This document shows positions 33,301 to 44,834 of a stretch of DNA of 64,000 nt, piece by piece (position 1 is the first letter of the stretch; every line of letters begins with the position of its first letter). This DNA comes from Eimeria necatrix (lineage: Eukaryota; Apicomplexa; Conoidasida; Eucoccidiorida; Eimeriidae). The position numbers were made by a program, and so were the translations under genes. The stretch is taken from positions 1 to 64,000 of the forward strand of contig NW_013654402.1 in assembly GCF_000499385.1 (NCBI RefSeq), read 5' to 3'. A model generated the notes under the pieces. It had not been told where the DNA came from, did not search any database, and saw only the letters and a list, made by a program, of their open reading frames with translations.

Positions 33301-34187
33301 ATGCGGTGTTGAAGCCTGCTGCTGCTGCAGGTGGGGTGTCTTTGCTGCGGAGCCCATCCGCCGCGGCGAGTTTATCGTGGAGTACGCTGGAGTCGCCGTG
33401 TCAGAGGCGAGGGCCAACTTTCTGTACGCACTCTTAGACTTTGCGTGGTCGCGTGCACACTTCCATGCTTTTGTGTATGTATAGCTACATTCAGTTGCGT
33501 GTGAACATCCATTTGTTTGGTCTTCGCTGTTGGGCATTTTGAAATTTTGTGTGTAGGGAGGCGCAGTATGTGCAGAGCATGGGGGGTAGCACTTATTTTT
33601 TCAAGCTGAGGAATGGCTCCATAGTGGATGCGACTGCTTGCGGCAGCGCAACGCGATTTATTAACCACTCTTGCGCGCCTAACTGCTGCACAGTGGATAT
33701 CTTGGTGAGAAAACCCGCAGGCGTATGCATGCGTGCGTATATGCATGCATGCGGGTAAGTGCATGCATCGTCGTTGCTCTGTAGGCTCATGGGCGCTCCC
33801 GTCCCCCAGCCACTTCAATTCGACGTTGTGTACTTTGCGGCTGTGACCAGGACGAAGATGAAGAAGATGGCGGCAGCCACGTTGGCCTCGTGGCCCTTAG
33901 AGACATCGCTATGGGAGAGGAGCTGCTGTACAATTATAGGTGAGGCTTCACCGATAGCAATGGATAGGGATGGGCGAAGGCCGGCGATGACAGGAAGCTC
34001 TTAAAAGGAGCTTCAGACTGTGCTGAAACGAGGAAACGCAGGTATCGACAGCCGCTGCGGAAATTTTACAAATGGAACTGCGCTTGCTGGTTGTGTGCTT
34101 TCGTCTGCTTCATGCAGCTTGTCCGAGAGTTCCTTGGGACAGGAGGTCTGCTGCTGTGGGGCGCCGAATTGCCGAGGGTACATGTAA
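26258..34187 (+). CDS. SET1/MLL-type histone lysine methyltransferase, multi-exon
   Basis: Phase-consistent exons: 26258-28002, 28269-28893, 29129 to about 30.9 kb, about 31.2 kb to 31727, 32045-32484, 32714-32798, 32898-32988, 33331-33423, 33557-33704, 33785-33939 and 34118-34187 (TAA). The C-terminus is a complete SET plus post-SET module. It starts ARQKYLRIAKSSVHGWGVFA and EYAGVAVSEARA, then has the AdoMet/lysine-channel signature ATRFINHSCAPNC, GEELLYNY, and post-SET CCCGAPNCRGYM just before the stop. This pattern is that of SET1/MLL/trithorax enzymes, which methylate histone H3 Lys4; nuclear localisation is inferred. An acidic insertion (DQDEDEEDGG) interrupts the SET fold after the NHSC motif. 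The first exon is Gln/Ala-rich and has KRRR plus a possible AP2-like segment near 27217-27330. The centre carries a CPRC...CNSCC pair (30366-30416). Boundaries between 30.9 and 31.7 kb and the start codon are uncertain. Confidence 0.82.
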
Positions 34188-35244
34188 AGCTCCATGCTAC
34201 CCCAGGACTTTGATGCCGCCATAGGGGGCTGGCTCTGCGCATCTTGTGATGTGAATTGTCGTCTTTATTTACATCCGAGAATGCAATTAGCAACTGCCAC
34301 CGCCATCGGTATATCACAACTTCGAATCGTCAAACACACTAGTATAGTGGGGCTCTTCACGCTATGGGCGTTCCTGAGAATTTCGGGGTCACGCAGGACT
34401 GGCCAGCGGGGTTTCAGGAGCAAGCGGAACTGTCAGATGGAAACAGAGCGTCAACGCACGCTTTGCATAGTGCCTGCGTTACTCCATACTAAGTGTGCGA
34501 ACTGGGAAGCACTATTTCCGAAACCTCCACGTTGCCATTCAGAGAGGCCAGGTGCTGTCTACGCAGCTGTTCGTGCCGCTGCTGTTGCTCCAAAAAGCAA
34601 CCCTGGAGTATCTGAACTTTTCTCAGCATTCACGCAGCGCTGAAGCCACGAGTCTTAGCCTGCTTTTGACGCGCGCATTCATTGGATTTGGTTTTCGAAG
34701 ACTGAAGTGTACCTTTGTGAGTAGTATTTCCGCAAGAGGCGCTTATTTTGCCAGCTCTATGCGGCTTGAGCTAAGGTGTATGGGATCGTATACACTAACA
34801 GCTAGGATGTCCCTTTCTATATATAACAGTAGTTGTGTTAGACCCTCCAACCAACTCTTAGTTGGTTGGCAGCGTAGGGTTTCCCATCTAGCAAGAGCTT
34901 TAAGGTTTAGAGCGTGTTGCGTGTCATTTGTTTTGGGGGGTTTGGTGCTGCTTCTGCTGTTGCTGCCGTTCCTGTTGCTCCACGCACTCGAATGTTCACG
35001 CAGGAGAAGTCACTGATACGAACAAAACATTTGCAGTGGCATTTCGAGAAATCCGCATACATATGCTGCAGCATACTGCTGGCAATCTGCAGAAAGCACC
35101 GGTACCAACACCAGAAAGCGCAGCCCGATGTATGCGCAAGCCCAATGTATGCGTAAGCAGCAGCACGACGGGAATTCCCCGCACCAGGAGATAAGGGACT
35201 ATCAAACAGTTTCAGCAATAGGCGCTGCAGAGCATGTGTTGGCT
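34188..35244. other. Intergenic with a perfect short hairpin
   Basis: No gene is supported between the SET-domain stop and the convergent minus-strand gene. A perfect 10-bp inverted repeat with a 3-nt loop lies at 34847-34869 (CCAACCAACT-CTT-AGTTGGTTGG). Short frames on both strands have no recognisable content. Confidence 0.5.
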
Positions 35245-36285
35245 TCAGCTTCTGTAGGGTAGGCCCTGGGACGGTCGGAGGGGAGACACTTGCTGCCTCC
35301 TTTGCAGCTGCAGCCGAGGAGTTCCCCATTCCCGTCCAGCTGCTGCTGCAGCAGCAGCAGCAGCCGGAGCAGCGGCTTCACCTCGAGGGGCTAACGAGCC
35401 CACAGGCAATGGAGGCACTTTCCTAGGAGTTAGCATGGGGATCATCTGGCCTTGAGGAGTCCGTACACCATTCAGCGTGGCCAGCTGGAAGGGAGGGTTG
35501 CTGCTAAATGCTGGTGTGGGCACAACATTTGGAACTCCACTGTGTCCATGGGCTGCCTCCCCAAGTGGCCCATCAAGAAATCCTGCAGGGGTTTCGGCAA
35601 CTGCCGTTCCAGTGAACCCCAGCACAGATAAATCTCCCACATTCAATCCCGAAGGCAGGCGGCGGAAGACCTCCGAAGGGCTTGACCTTAAGCGTTCAGG
35701 GGGCCCATCTGTCACTGTGGATGCCCTGCCGTAGCCAACCGTGCTGCGTTCTTCGACTCTGTTGGTCCGCCCACTTTGCTGCTGGTGCAGGGTTTGTGAT
35801 GTTGCCACAGCTGCACCACCAGAAATTGCTTCAGCTGCAGACTCCGAAGCTCGAACCTGCCACGGCTGATCTGCTAGCCCTTCTGGCGGCGCTGAAGGCG
35901 CAACTGCAGGCGTTGCTGCTGTGTTGAGGCCCTGGCAATTGGTTGTCTGTAGAGTCAACTCAAGAAAACCCGCAGCAGTGGTTGCGGGGCCTGAGCTGCT
36001 GTGGCTCATTTGTTGATTAGGGTCTAAGGTAACGCAAGGCTGCGGCTGGCCAGGCAGGAAACGCTTGCCAATGGCAACAGGCGCAACGGAGGCAACAGCG
36101 GGCCTAGCCAACGCTTCTTCGGAGGTATCACCAGGAGATGCGCCGCGGGCCCCTGGACCGGCAAGATAGTTGGCCCGCCTCGTTAGTGCTAGCAAGGCAA
36201 AACGGACACACCTGAGCAGCGAAAGAAGAAGATACGTAGGGTCCGGTGACATCCAAAGCAATGCATCCAGACGTCTCACAGTCAT
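35245..36285 (-). CDS. Hypothetical Ser/Pro/Ala-rich protein or 3' exon of the coiled-coil gene
   Basis: A frame of 346 codons is open from 36285 (and further, to a possible acceptor near 36320) to a stop at 35245. It begins with a hydrophobic stretch PTYLLLSLLRCVRFALLAL, then turns into disordered Ser/Pro/Gly/Ala sequence with motifs such as LTPRKVPPLPVGSLAPRGEA and a short Ala9 run. No domain is recognised. It follows the exon ending at 36414 on the same strand by about 130 bases. A phase-0 donor within that exon (AATCAC|gtg) could join to GAAAACAGC at about 36312, in which case this is the C-terminal part of the coiled-coil protein rather than a separate gene. Confidence 0.5.
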   Translation of the reverse strand: MTVRRLDALLWMSPDPTYLLLSLLRCVRFALLALTRRANYLAGPGARGASPGDTSEEALARPAVASVAPVAIGKRFLPGQPQPCVTLDPNQQMSHSSSGPATTAAGFLELTLQTTNCQGLNTAATPAVAPSAPPEGLADQPWQVRASESAAEAISGGAAVATSQTLHQQQSGRTNRVEERSTVGYGRASTVTDGPPERLRSSPSEVFRRLPSGLNVGDLSVLGFTGTAVAETPAGFLDGPLGEAAHGHSGVPNVVPTPAFSSNPPFQLATLNGVRTPQGQMIPMLTPRKVPPLPVGSLAPRGEAAAPAAAAAAAAAGREWGTPRLQLQRRQQVSPLRPSQGLPYRS

Positions 36286-36413
36286 AGATCCTCTTGTGCT
36301 GTTTTCCTGAGTTTGGCCATTAGATACTGCAAGTGTATTGGTGGGAACAAGAGCATTTCAACGCTGAAGTCTTTAAGTGGGCTAACAAGTCGAGATTTCA
36401 GTAAGTAGAAGGC

Positions 36414-39400
36414 CTAGCTGGCAGACAAATGCATAAGCATCTGAACTTTGAAATCAAACACGTGATTGTGCTCATCGGCAAGTGCTGCCACTTGCCTTGC
36501 AGCTGCATTCCAGGCCTTCAACTTGGAAGCCACGAGTCCGCGCTGGCCCTCAGCTGAGGCGTCAAAGGTACCTGAAACGTCTGCTGGCGCTGCTCTAGGT
36601 ATAGCAACAACAGCAGCAGGCCCTGCTGCCGTTGCAGCAACATGCCCTGGAGCTTGTGGATCTGCAGCCGCCAGCCTGAGGAGCTTGCCTTCAGTTTCTA
36701 GTGGCTTTCGTAGGAGCGCCAAGTGCCTCTTGCGCTGCTGCAGATACCCAAGGCACAAATTCACGAGGTTTTGCTCAAGTTGCTGCATCTCATGCATGGT
36801 GTCTTCCCCTTTTGACGCCAGCGAAGTAACGAACGAGAAAACTGGCTGACTCCCATCTGGGGAGTCTATCGCAGCAGTTGCAGCGGCTGCTGAAGCAGAA
36901 ACTGCGCAGTAAAGCACATCACAGGAGCCAGCAACTCATGAGTAACCAAAGTTTAACGTTATAGTCGAGCACTGCTGGAGATACATACAGATCATTCCTC
37001 CGGCACGTGAAGCAGCATCGATTGCCTGAGGAAATTCTCCACTTTTGAGGGCTGCAAGCTAACCATTTGCCGCCTTTTGGCTGATCTCCTTCTCCATCTC
37101 TTCTAGTCTGGCTTTCTTCTGCAAATGTTCTTCCTCTGCTTTTCGCTGCTGTTGCTGTAGCTGATGCTCCCTTGCCTGCTGCTCGTCCTGCTGTCGCTGT
37201 ATTTGCTTCTCTCGCAGAGTTAATTGGTTCTCAAGTTGCTCTAATTGGTGCTGCCGCTGCCTCAGCTCCTCTTCTTGTCGTTTCTGCTGCTGATCTCGAA
37301 GCCTGAGGTCCTCCAGCTGGCGATGCAGCTGCTTTTGCACCAACTCCCTCTGCCGCAGCTGGTCAGCTGCTTTCTTTTCGAAGTCCGCCACAACTTGCTG
37401 GTGACTCAACAGCTGCTGCTCCAGTAGCTGTTGCTTCATTTGCACAAGCATCTCTTCATGCTGCAGCTGCTGGCGCTGCTGCTGATGCCTCATATGTTGC
37501 TGCTGTTGCATTTGCTGCTGCAGCACTTCTTGCTGCCGCTGATGCACACCTCGCATGTGCAGCTCTTGTTGCAGCCTTCTCTGCACCTCCTGCTGCATCT
37601 CCAGCTGTTCTCTTTGCTGACTGAGGTCTTCTTCTCTTTGACGCATCAGTGCCAACAATTGCTGTGCTTCTTGTTGCTGCAGCAAAGCCTGCTGCAGCTC
37701 TTGCTGCGCGTGCAGCTTTTGCTGCATCGCCGTCCGTTGCAACTCCTCTGAGATCCGTTGCTGCTTTTGCAGCTCTCGTGCCTGCTCATCCAGCTCGCGC
37801 TGTTTTTGTGCGCTGCCGTCTAAAGATTCCTTGTGAAATTGCTTTTCTTGCTGTGGATGCCGCAGGGAGTGCTGGTGCCTGGACTCGGTGACGCTACTGC
37901 TAGTAGCTGACTGGCACAGTGGCGGCACATCGGCCTGGCTGGCTGCAGCTTGAAGGCCTCCTTCAGCCTCTGATGCTTTCTCTCCGTTGCCTCCGGCATC
38001 TTTCTGTGCCCTGTTGCTTCCTGCTAGTCCTTGAGGAAGTGGGGGAAGGCCTGGCGCTTCATTTTGTAGCAGCTGCTGTAACTGCTCCGCTAGCCGAGTC
38101 TGCACCAGAACTGAAGGACACCCCTGGAGGGACTGCATGCATCCAGCAACCGCCAAACCCGCAGCTTGGATGGCACAAGCTGAAAAGTATTGAGCTGCTG
38201 CCTTAGCCGAGTCTTTATCTCCTTGTCCCTCTTCAATAAGAGGCGCGCAGCTGCCAGAGGGCAGCGCCAGTGCTCTGGGAAGCAGCCCTGCTGCTGCTGC
38301 TGTCGCTGGCGCCGCCGCACCACCAGCTGCATCGCCGCTTCTGCTTTTTCTGTTGAGGGTCTTACGATTGGACAGGAAGAACTGGAGGGAACTGGAATCG
38401 CCAGTGGACGCCTCTGGCATCAGGCACAAAGGAGATGATTGCACGAGGCCTGCCCTCAGACACCTCAGGTTCCCCTCTGCGGTATCAGGTTGTTGCCCCT
38501 CTTCTAGCTCTGTTGCGCGACGAGCCGCCATATCAGCAGCCAAAGCAAACTCTGCAGCACGCTCCGCAGCCTCCATTGGTGTCAAAAATTCTCCTTCTTC
38601 TCCCAGTCGCCCGTCAACATTTGCCGCGGGGCCCAAAGCTGTAGCCACTGTTAGACGTCCCACTGCAGGCATGTTATCCTGGCCGCTTCCTGACGGTAGT
38701 AGCTGTAACGTTTCAGTCTGCAGCTGCAAATCAGATGCTGTACTGCTCCTGGAGACCATCAGCATCCCTGGGCTCACGGAGCCTGCTATGCCCATCGGCG
38801 GCAGTGCTCCCGGGGATCCCCCAAATTCGTCCCTGGCCTCCCCGCTGCTAGCATCCCCAAAATGGCCGTCCAGTCCACAGAATTCCCCGGGCTCGATTAA
38901 TGGCAATTTTGCGCGTTGTATTTCAGCTGAAGAAATGAGCCGGGATGTACGCTGCAGCAGCAGCTGCTGCTGCTGCCTGTGCTGTTGGATCTGTTCCTGC
39001 TGCTGCTCTAGTGTAGAAGCCTCTTGGTTTCGATGCAGCGAAGACTCATGCTGTTGCTGTTCTCTTAGGAAAAGCTGCATTTGCTGCTGCTGCTGCTGTT
39101 GTCGCTGTTGTTGCTGTTGCTGCAGTGTCTGTTCCTGCACCTCGTGCTGCTTTGGCTCTTTGTGTTGCACGAAATGATGCCGCTTTTGATGTTGCGAGCA
39201 TCCATACTGCCTTGTCTCTTCAGCCATGCAGTGCACTGGGTAACACTGCCCAGAAGGTCGATCACTTTGCTGCCGCATAAATTCGTGCTGCTGCTCATCA
39301 TTACTTATGTAGTACGCTTGTTGAACTTGCTTTGCTTGGCGTTGCTCAAAATGCTGAAATTCTTGATGCTGCATGGGCCCTTGCTGCTGCTCTTTGCTAA

Positions 39401-40889
39401 GCACTCCATGTGAATGCTGCTGCCGCTCGCCAAATCTTCTGTGCTCCTCGCCCTCTAGACACATCTTTTGCACGTACTGCTCTTGCTGCTGAACCGAATG
39501 CCGTATCTCTTTTTGGTGGTGGTGGTGCTGCTGCTGGTGCTGCTGCTCTTGCTGCCGCTGCTCTTGCTGCTGCGTGTGCTCCTCTTGCAATTGCTTTTGC
39601 TGTTGCTGGTCTTCTTCAGTTAAAGAACTCACTTGCTGTTGCTGGCTTTGTTGCAGCTGGCTCTCCTGCATCAAAGATTCGTGCTCAAGAGGCTTTGCTA
39701 GCCGCTGTTCTTGCTGCTCTTCGTGTTGCTTCACCCGCTTTTGCTGGTGCGGCGTCTGAAGCTCCTGCAGCTCCTTCTCAAGCACCCTATCCTGGTACAG
39801 TAACTCAGCTTGTTCGTTCTGGCACTGCAGCTGTTGATTGCCCCTGATTTTTTCCGTTGGATATTCCTGTTCATGCTGCTCTTGCTCGGGCTGAAGCTCT
39901 TCCTGCCGCTTGTACTGCTCCCATTGCTGCATCCCTTCCCACTGCTGCTGTCTTGTACATTCACTTTGGCCCTTCCAACCTTCCTGTTCGTGCTCTAGCT
40001 GCTCCACTTCCCGCAGCTCTCGATCTTGGTGCAGCTCCTTCGTGCGTTTTTTGTGCACCTGCTGGTGCTCTTGTTCCTCTCCCAGCTCGTTCTGCCGCCA
40101 CCACTCCTCTTGCTCCTTGTGCTGTTGCAGAAGTTCATTTTGGTGTTCACCAGGTTCTTTGTCATATTGCATTCGTGGCTGGTGATGCTCTTCTGCATCG
40201 TGCTCTTGCTGCGTTGGACGCAGTAGATGCTCTTCAAAATGCATGTGCTCCCCAAGTGGGTGCTGCTGTGTAGCTTGCTGTGAATCCTGTATCATCACTC
40301 GTGGCAAAATACCCTGCCTTTCCTGCTTTAGTTGTTGCTGCTTTTGCTGTTGCGTTTGCAGGCCCCACTGTTCCGCGTTATGTCTGCTCTTGTTCTCTCC
40401 GTCGGCGTGATTCACGTAGTACCCGGCCTCTTCACTGCTAATACAAGAAGGCGCACATGGAGAGCCTTCTGCACCCTCTAACTTTTCAGAGCTTAACTCA
40501 TCGACTGCACTCTCTTTGCTTCTTAACTCTTGCTCCAACAGTGCATCCTCTTTTCTGGGAGATTTTTGCGTTGCGGAGCTCTTCCTGTTATCCGTTACTC
40601 TTAGAAGCTCTTTTCTTGCAGGCATAGCCAAAATTTTTCGGGCGTCTGTACATGCTGTTGGTGTCTTCTCTTCTTGAACGAATAGTGTTGTGTCTACATG
40701 AGCCCTGGGGAGTGCAGCCGCTGCCTGTGCCACGCTGTTAGTGGGCCTCAGAAGTTTTGGGGGGCTACTGTTACCGTCATTTCTCCCATCAGCCTTGCAC
40801 TCGTGCTCATCAAGTTGATATTCTGGGCTTCCATTATGCTGTGACGGCGACCCGATTATCTCCAAGAGGCTCTCTTCTTCCACTCTCAT
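36414..40889 (-). CDS. Large Gln-rich coiled-coil protein
   Basis: Exon 1 runs from ATG 40889 to 37064 (1275 codons plus one base) and exon 2 from 36901 to 36414; donor G|gttagc and acceptor gcgcag agree in phase. The protein is dominated by long Gln/Glu/Leu/Lys heptad-like stretches without proline, for example residues about 1020-1270 (QRELVQKQLHRQLEDLRLRD, EEELRQRQHQLEQLENQLTL), which predict a long coiled coil. A non-coiled middle part (about 660-960) holds an Asp/Gly/Ser-rich segment. The Gln codons are mixed CAG/CAA and interspersed with His and Glu, unlike the pure CAG runs at 1-17 kb, which suggests a real selected coiled coil. It could be a cytoskeletal or apical scaffold protein, but no family is recognised. 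Confidence 0.72.
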
Positions 40890-43026
40890 CGTGTTTACAG
40901 CAGGCGGTCACATGGAACCAATTTAAGTATGTTTTGGCGCCGCTATGAAGAAAGCGTTATTTCAGATTCCCTAATGAGATATGCATTGGTATACGCCACA
41001 GAGAACACGTATGTTTTGTTTTGGCCGTCTTGGCTCGCTGTGCAACCGGTGGGACGCGTTACAGTAACATATCTAGGAGTGCCGCCAAGCGGAACAGGCC
41101 AGCGGCGAGGCACGACTTAAATTTCTGGCTTGCTACGGCGTCCTTTAGCAAGGAGTAAAGCAGAATGCGCATCAATAGTGAGTAGAACAATGAAACTGCT
41201 GTCTCCATGCCAGCTACCACATTGTTATGGCCTAGCAGTGCGTTAAAGTACCGCCATATCTATTTCTGCGGCTATCTTCACTGAAGGCACAAAACGCTTG
41301 GGTCACCTGCTACTAAGCGCATTCACAAACGACGAAGTGCAACATGCGTACATAAACGCACGTCGTCCTTTCTGCAGCTGCTTCTTGCGACCGTCACAGC
41401 TGCGGGTATTCAGTTACGTTGAGTTCAGCAGCACTGTAGCTCGAGTGGTAGAAGCCCCAAGGCCACTCCTAAATGCCGTTTATTCTTTAGACCTCAAATT
41501 ATTTGGGATATCTTCGAGAGTTGTACTTGCGGCCTCACACCAAAAGCCGTCTGTGCACATGCAAGTGGTGCACACGGAACCTTTAGTGTAGAAAAAAGTG
41601 GACTGCAGGCGACACCATGCTAAAGTGCCTGAAAATATACCAGCGAATAAGTAGCCCGAAGCAAATTTTTGCTGATATATATGCGTGAGCTTATGCATCC
41701 ACAGGAGACAGGGAGTGTTATGTTCCAACGTCTCTCCTGCGCGTGCGGTGCGCATAGTAGCAACTGAACTGCAAGCCGATCCTTCTTCTTCGGGTCGGTT
41801 CCGTTTTCTCATTTGATACGCAGAAAAGTCCACATACAGATGGAAGTAAGGGTTTATTGGAGGTAAGCTCTGGCGGTGGTCGGCGGCAGCAGCCGCAGCA
41901 GCCGCGTCTGCAGCGGCAACGGCAAGCCTCTGAGCTGACGACGGGGCTGGGAATAAAGCGGGCCAGAGAGCGTCTTGCTGCTTCTTTGTCTAGTCGTATT
42001 TGTTGAATTGCGCTTCTTGTATTTATTTAAAGTGTTATAGGGGAACTGAGCGCTCTGTTGAGTTTTCGTGTGCTGTCTCCCAGACGACTGGACCGTACAA
42101 TGGTGGTAGGTAGAAAAGTCCACACTGATCGTCATACAGCTCACTGTTCCTCTCTGCTTGTTTCATCACCTCGTCTAAGCCTTTCTGTGCTTTTCTCTTC
42201 CCTCAACTAAAGCTATTCGCTATTGATTTTTCCACTTCTGCAAGCAGTTGCTTCGTGGCTGCCCCACGACTACGCGGAAATTGCGAGACAAGCACGGACA
42301 TGCGCCGAACCGAAGTCATCCTTCCCCAGCTTAGCTTGTTTTCAAATAGTATTTGTGGCGTTCTTTCCGTGGAATATGAAAGATAGAAAAGGGGACGAAT
42401 GAAAGGGCCGCATCAGCTTACCGCTATGTGCTGCTCTTGGATGTATGGCGTCCACATGCTTCTTGTGTCTCTTCTCTTTATGCTTCTTTGATCAATGCGT
42501 TTGCTTTGCGCCAGCTGCTTGCTATGTATATGAGCATTTCACGCTAAGTCTTCTGGACGTATGTGCTAGGTATACTTGCTTGGTGTAGGACCTATGGAGT
42601 GGGCAAATTGGGGTAACCACGGTCAATTGGCTGTGTGGCTCACTTCCAGACTGCTGTACAGCGAAGGGTCTTATGGCTGCATGCAGCCTGATGGCTGTAT
42701 GCAGCCCATGTATCGACCGCTAGATGCTGCACAAAAAGTTTCTGCAACAGTTGCACCCTATGCGCCACCGGCGTGGGCTCGATTCTACTTATGCTTTTGT
42801 TGTTGCAGGGCACAAATTCTCTCAGCGCTCAGGCCTCGCAGACGACTGTTGGCGGCTCGCGACTTGCTGCTGCGCGGTAGGGTGTAATGCTTGCCATTTG
42901 ACAACACGCACAATTCGAAAACTCACTAGAGTCCTGCTTGTGTCGCTTGCGCCCTGGTGCTTCTCGTCGTAATGCATACGGGGCTTTGATATTGCTGTTG
43001 GTGCTGTATGCTTGCTGTCAATACAG
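40890..43026. other. Repeat-poor intergenic region
   Basis: No gene supported. Frames at 41298-41591 (+), 41480-41833 (-) and 42576-42887 (+) lack recognisable motifs. A direct repeat of ATGGCTG(C/T)ATGCAGCC occurs at about 42673 and 42690. The promoter of the minus-strand coiled-coil gene and the missing first exon of Sec61 beta are expected here. Confidence 0.5.
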
Positions 43027-43396
43027 CAAAAGAGTTGCCACTAAAGGCGCCACGTCTACTGCCAGCAGCGCAGCAACCACACGACCCCGCGCCCATGCGG
43101 CAGGAACCAACCAGGGCATCTTGAAATTCTACACAGAAGACGCTCCAGGGCTGCGCATGTAAGAGATTTATTCAATTATATGCTCTCCTTATCGTCTAGG
43201 TGATTAGTTAGTGCCACTATACATGCCCTAACTCTCACTGTAGAGACGCGCTCATGCGCAGGACACGTTTGATGGTGCGGCGGTGTTTGCGTTTTGTAGA
43301 GGGCCACAGGCGGTATTGATTATGGCACTGGTTTTTATGGGGCTGGTTGTGATGCTTCACATTGTGGGTAAGGTTCGCCAGAGCCTTTATAGCTAA
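43027..43396 (+). CDS. SEC61B: Sec61 beta, ER translocon subunit (first exon not located)
   Basis: Two exons: 43027-43158 (donor AT|gtaaga) and 43300-43396 (acceptor ttttgtag, TAA at 43394), phase-consistent. The joined product ends with the family's diagnostic block ILKFYTEDAPGLRIGPQAVL followed by the tail-anchor IMALVFMGLVVMLHIVGKV and a short basic tail. Upstream is the usual low-complexity Ser/Thr/Ala stretch (ATKGATSTASSAATTRPRAH). Sec61 beta is a tail-anchored, single-pass subunit of the Sec61 protein-conducting channel in the ER membrane. Exon 43027 opens with one base of a split codon after a tacag acceptor, so at least one short upstream exon with the ATG is missing; the plus-strand frame starting at 42938 reads through the intron and is not favoured. 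Confidence 0.9.
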
Positions 43397-43924
43397 TTTC
43401 TAGGAGCACCAGCTAACAGAACATACCTTTGCCGCTGTAGGCACTTTCGCCAAACGGCAAGGAGTGACCGTCCCTTTCTCCGCGACGACCGATTTGTTTT
43501 TCGTGTGCGGGCGTGACCGAGCGTGTGAGGCTTTTGCTTTTTTCGCGGCTGTAGCTGCACGTCGACACGGCATGGAGCCGGTCGATGAGGCTGGTACTAC
43601 ATTTATAGTGTACAATGTCAGCTCGTCTGGGTTATATATACTACACCGAAGAGCTAGCTTATTAGAGCTTATCAGACCTACCACGTAGTTAGTTGCATCT
43701 GCTAGCGAGCGAAGGCAACGGCTATTGCTCAGGCGAGCTGGTTCGCACATGGCTCTGCAGACAAAGTGTAGCAACTAAACGGTGCTCAAGCTGCCAAACA
43801 GCGGCTGTCACCAACAGCTTCAACCTATAAACATAACCTGTTCAGTGCTCTGGAGCCGAGTCGGTCGGTGTTTCACGGCAAGTTGCATGCACTAGTTCAT
43901 GCGAAAGCAGCCAGAAGAAACAAA

Positions 43925-44116
43925 ATGGACTCTGGAATCAAGATTGTAAGGGGTGCACATGGCGACAGAGCCAAAACAATGGCAATGCGCTTCCCAGGGT
44001 TTGAGGAACCCCCACGGGAACTACAGCACATTAAAAAGACATTGTTACTGCGCGGCGGCGTGGGTTACGGTGCTATTCGGGGCAAGCACTATGGCTTCAT
44101 TTACGAGAGGGTCTGA
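43925..44116 (+). CDS. Unassigned small frame, possible exon
   Basis: Two overlapping frames look protein-like. The first (ATG 43925, stop 44114) reads MDSGIKIVRG...FPGFEEPPREL...RGGVGYGAIRGKHYG. The second (ATG 43959) reads MATEPKQW...GLRNPHGNYSTLKR followed by a hydrophobic AAAWVTVLFGASTMASF. Downstream there are plausible splice signals (ctttcag at 44190-44201, gtgagt at 44405) and short frames such as DFMEQRARRRLRLEAD near 44333-44370. The picture suggests a small spliced gene, perhaps for a mitochondrial or membrane protein, but I cannot decide the frame or name a family. The stretch up to 44834 otherwise holds nothing recognisable. Confidence 0.25.
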   Translation: MDSGIKIVRGAHGDRAKTMAMRFPGFEEPPRELQHIKKTLLLRGGVGYGAIRGKHYGFIYERV

Positions 44117-44834
44117 CAGTGGTGAAGTGCTTCTCCGCACTGTGGTGGGAGGCTGCGCTTGCTGCTGGTCTGTGGTGAAGGCAGGAGAGCTGCTTTCAGG
44201 CCTATGAGCAGCCACGTCACGCGCCTTCACCGCCGTGCGACGTGATTTTCATTGAAGCAGCTGGGGGCTACAGAGCAGCCACAGGTCACCTTATCCACAT
44301 CTACCCATCCGCCGTTACTAAAACTCAGCTAGGACTTCATGGAGCAGAGGGCGCGGCGGCGCCTGCGCCTGGAAGCCGACTGTACCATAGACCCGCTGGT
44401 TCTTGTGAGTGGAGCACAGGCACTGCGCGCACCGAACGATTGCACAGTTGGGAAGGGTTTTGGGCTGTGGACGATGCTCACAAACGATTGTAAAATGAAA
44501 AAAGATTAGGGACTGGAAACCATGCGGGGATTTTGGTGATGTGGCAAGTGAAGTGAGTTGGAGCATTCGATCCGCTTACGTTCAGTAGAACCCTTCAACA
44601 TCAGAGCTCTCTCGGTGGCCCAACATTCAGTGTTATCTTTGACACAAAGAACTGCCTTTTGCTCTGTGCAGGAGGCAGTACAGAGACACATAAATGCACA
44701 ATGCAGCTTGCATGAGTAGCATTGCGATAGGAACCTGAAGGAATCTCAGCTACTAGTGCAGACGCCTATACAAAGCAAATGCTCACCGGCTTCCGGCTCT
44801 TCACTTCCGATAATGAATTTTCCTCCCTGAAAGT

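Noticed and set aside
41438..41470. tRNA-like sequence GCTCGAGTGGTAGA
   Set aside because: It resembles a D arm, but no acceptor stem or TTC-type T arm is found at the right distance.
43953..44207. A named mitochondrial protein
   Set aside because: The frame GLRNPHGNYSTLK with a hydrophobic segment is suggestive, but an overlapping frame is equally plausible and no family could be named.
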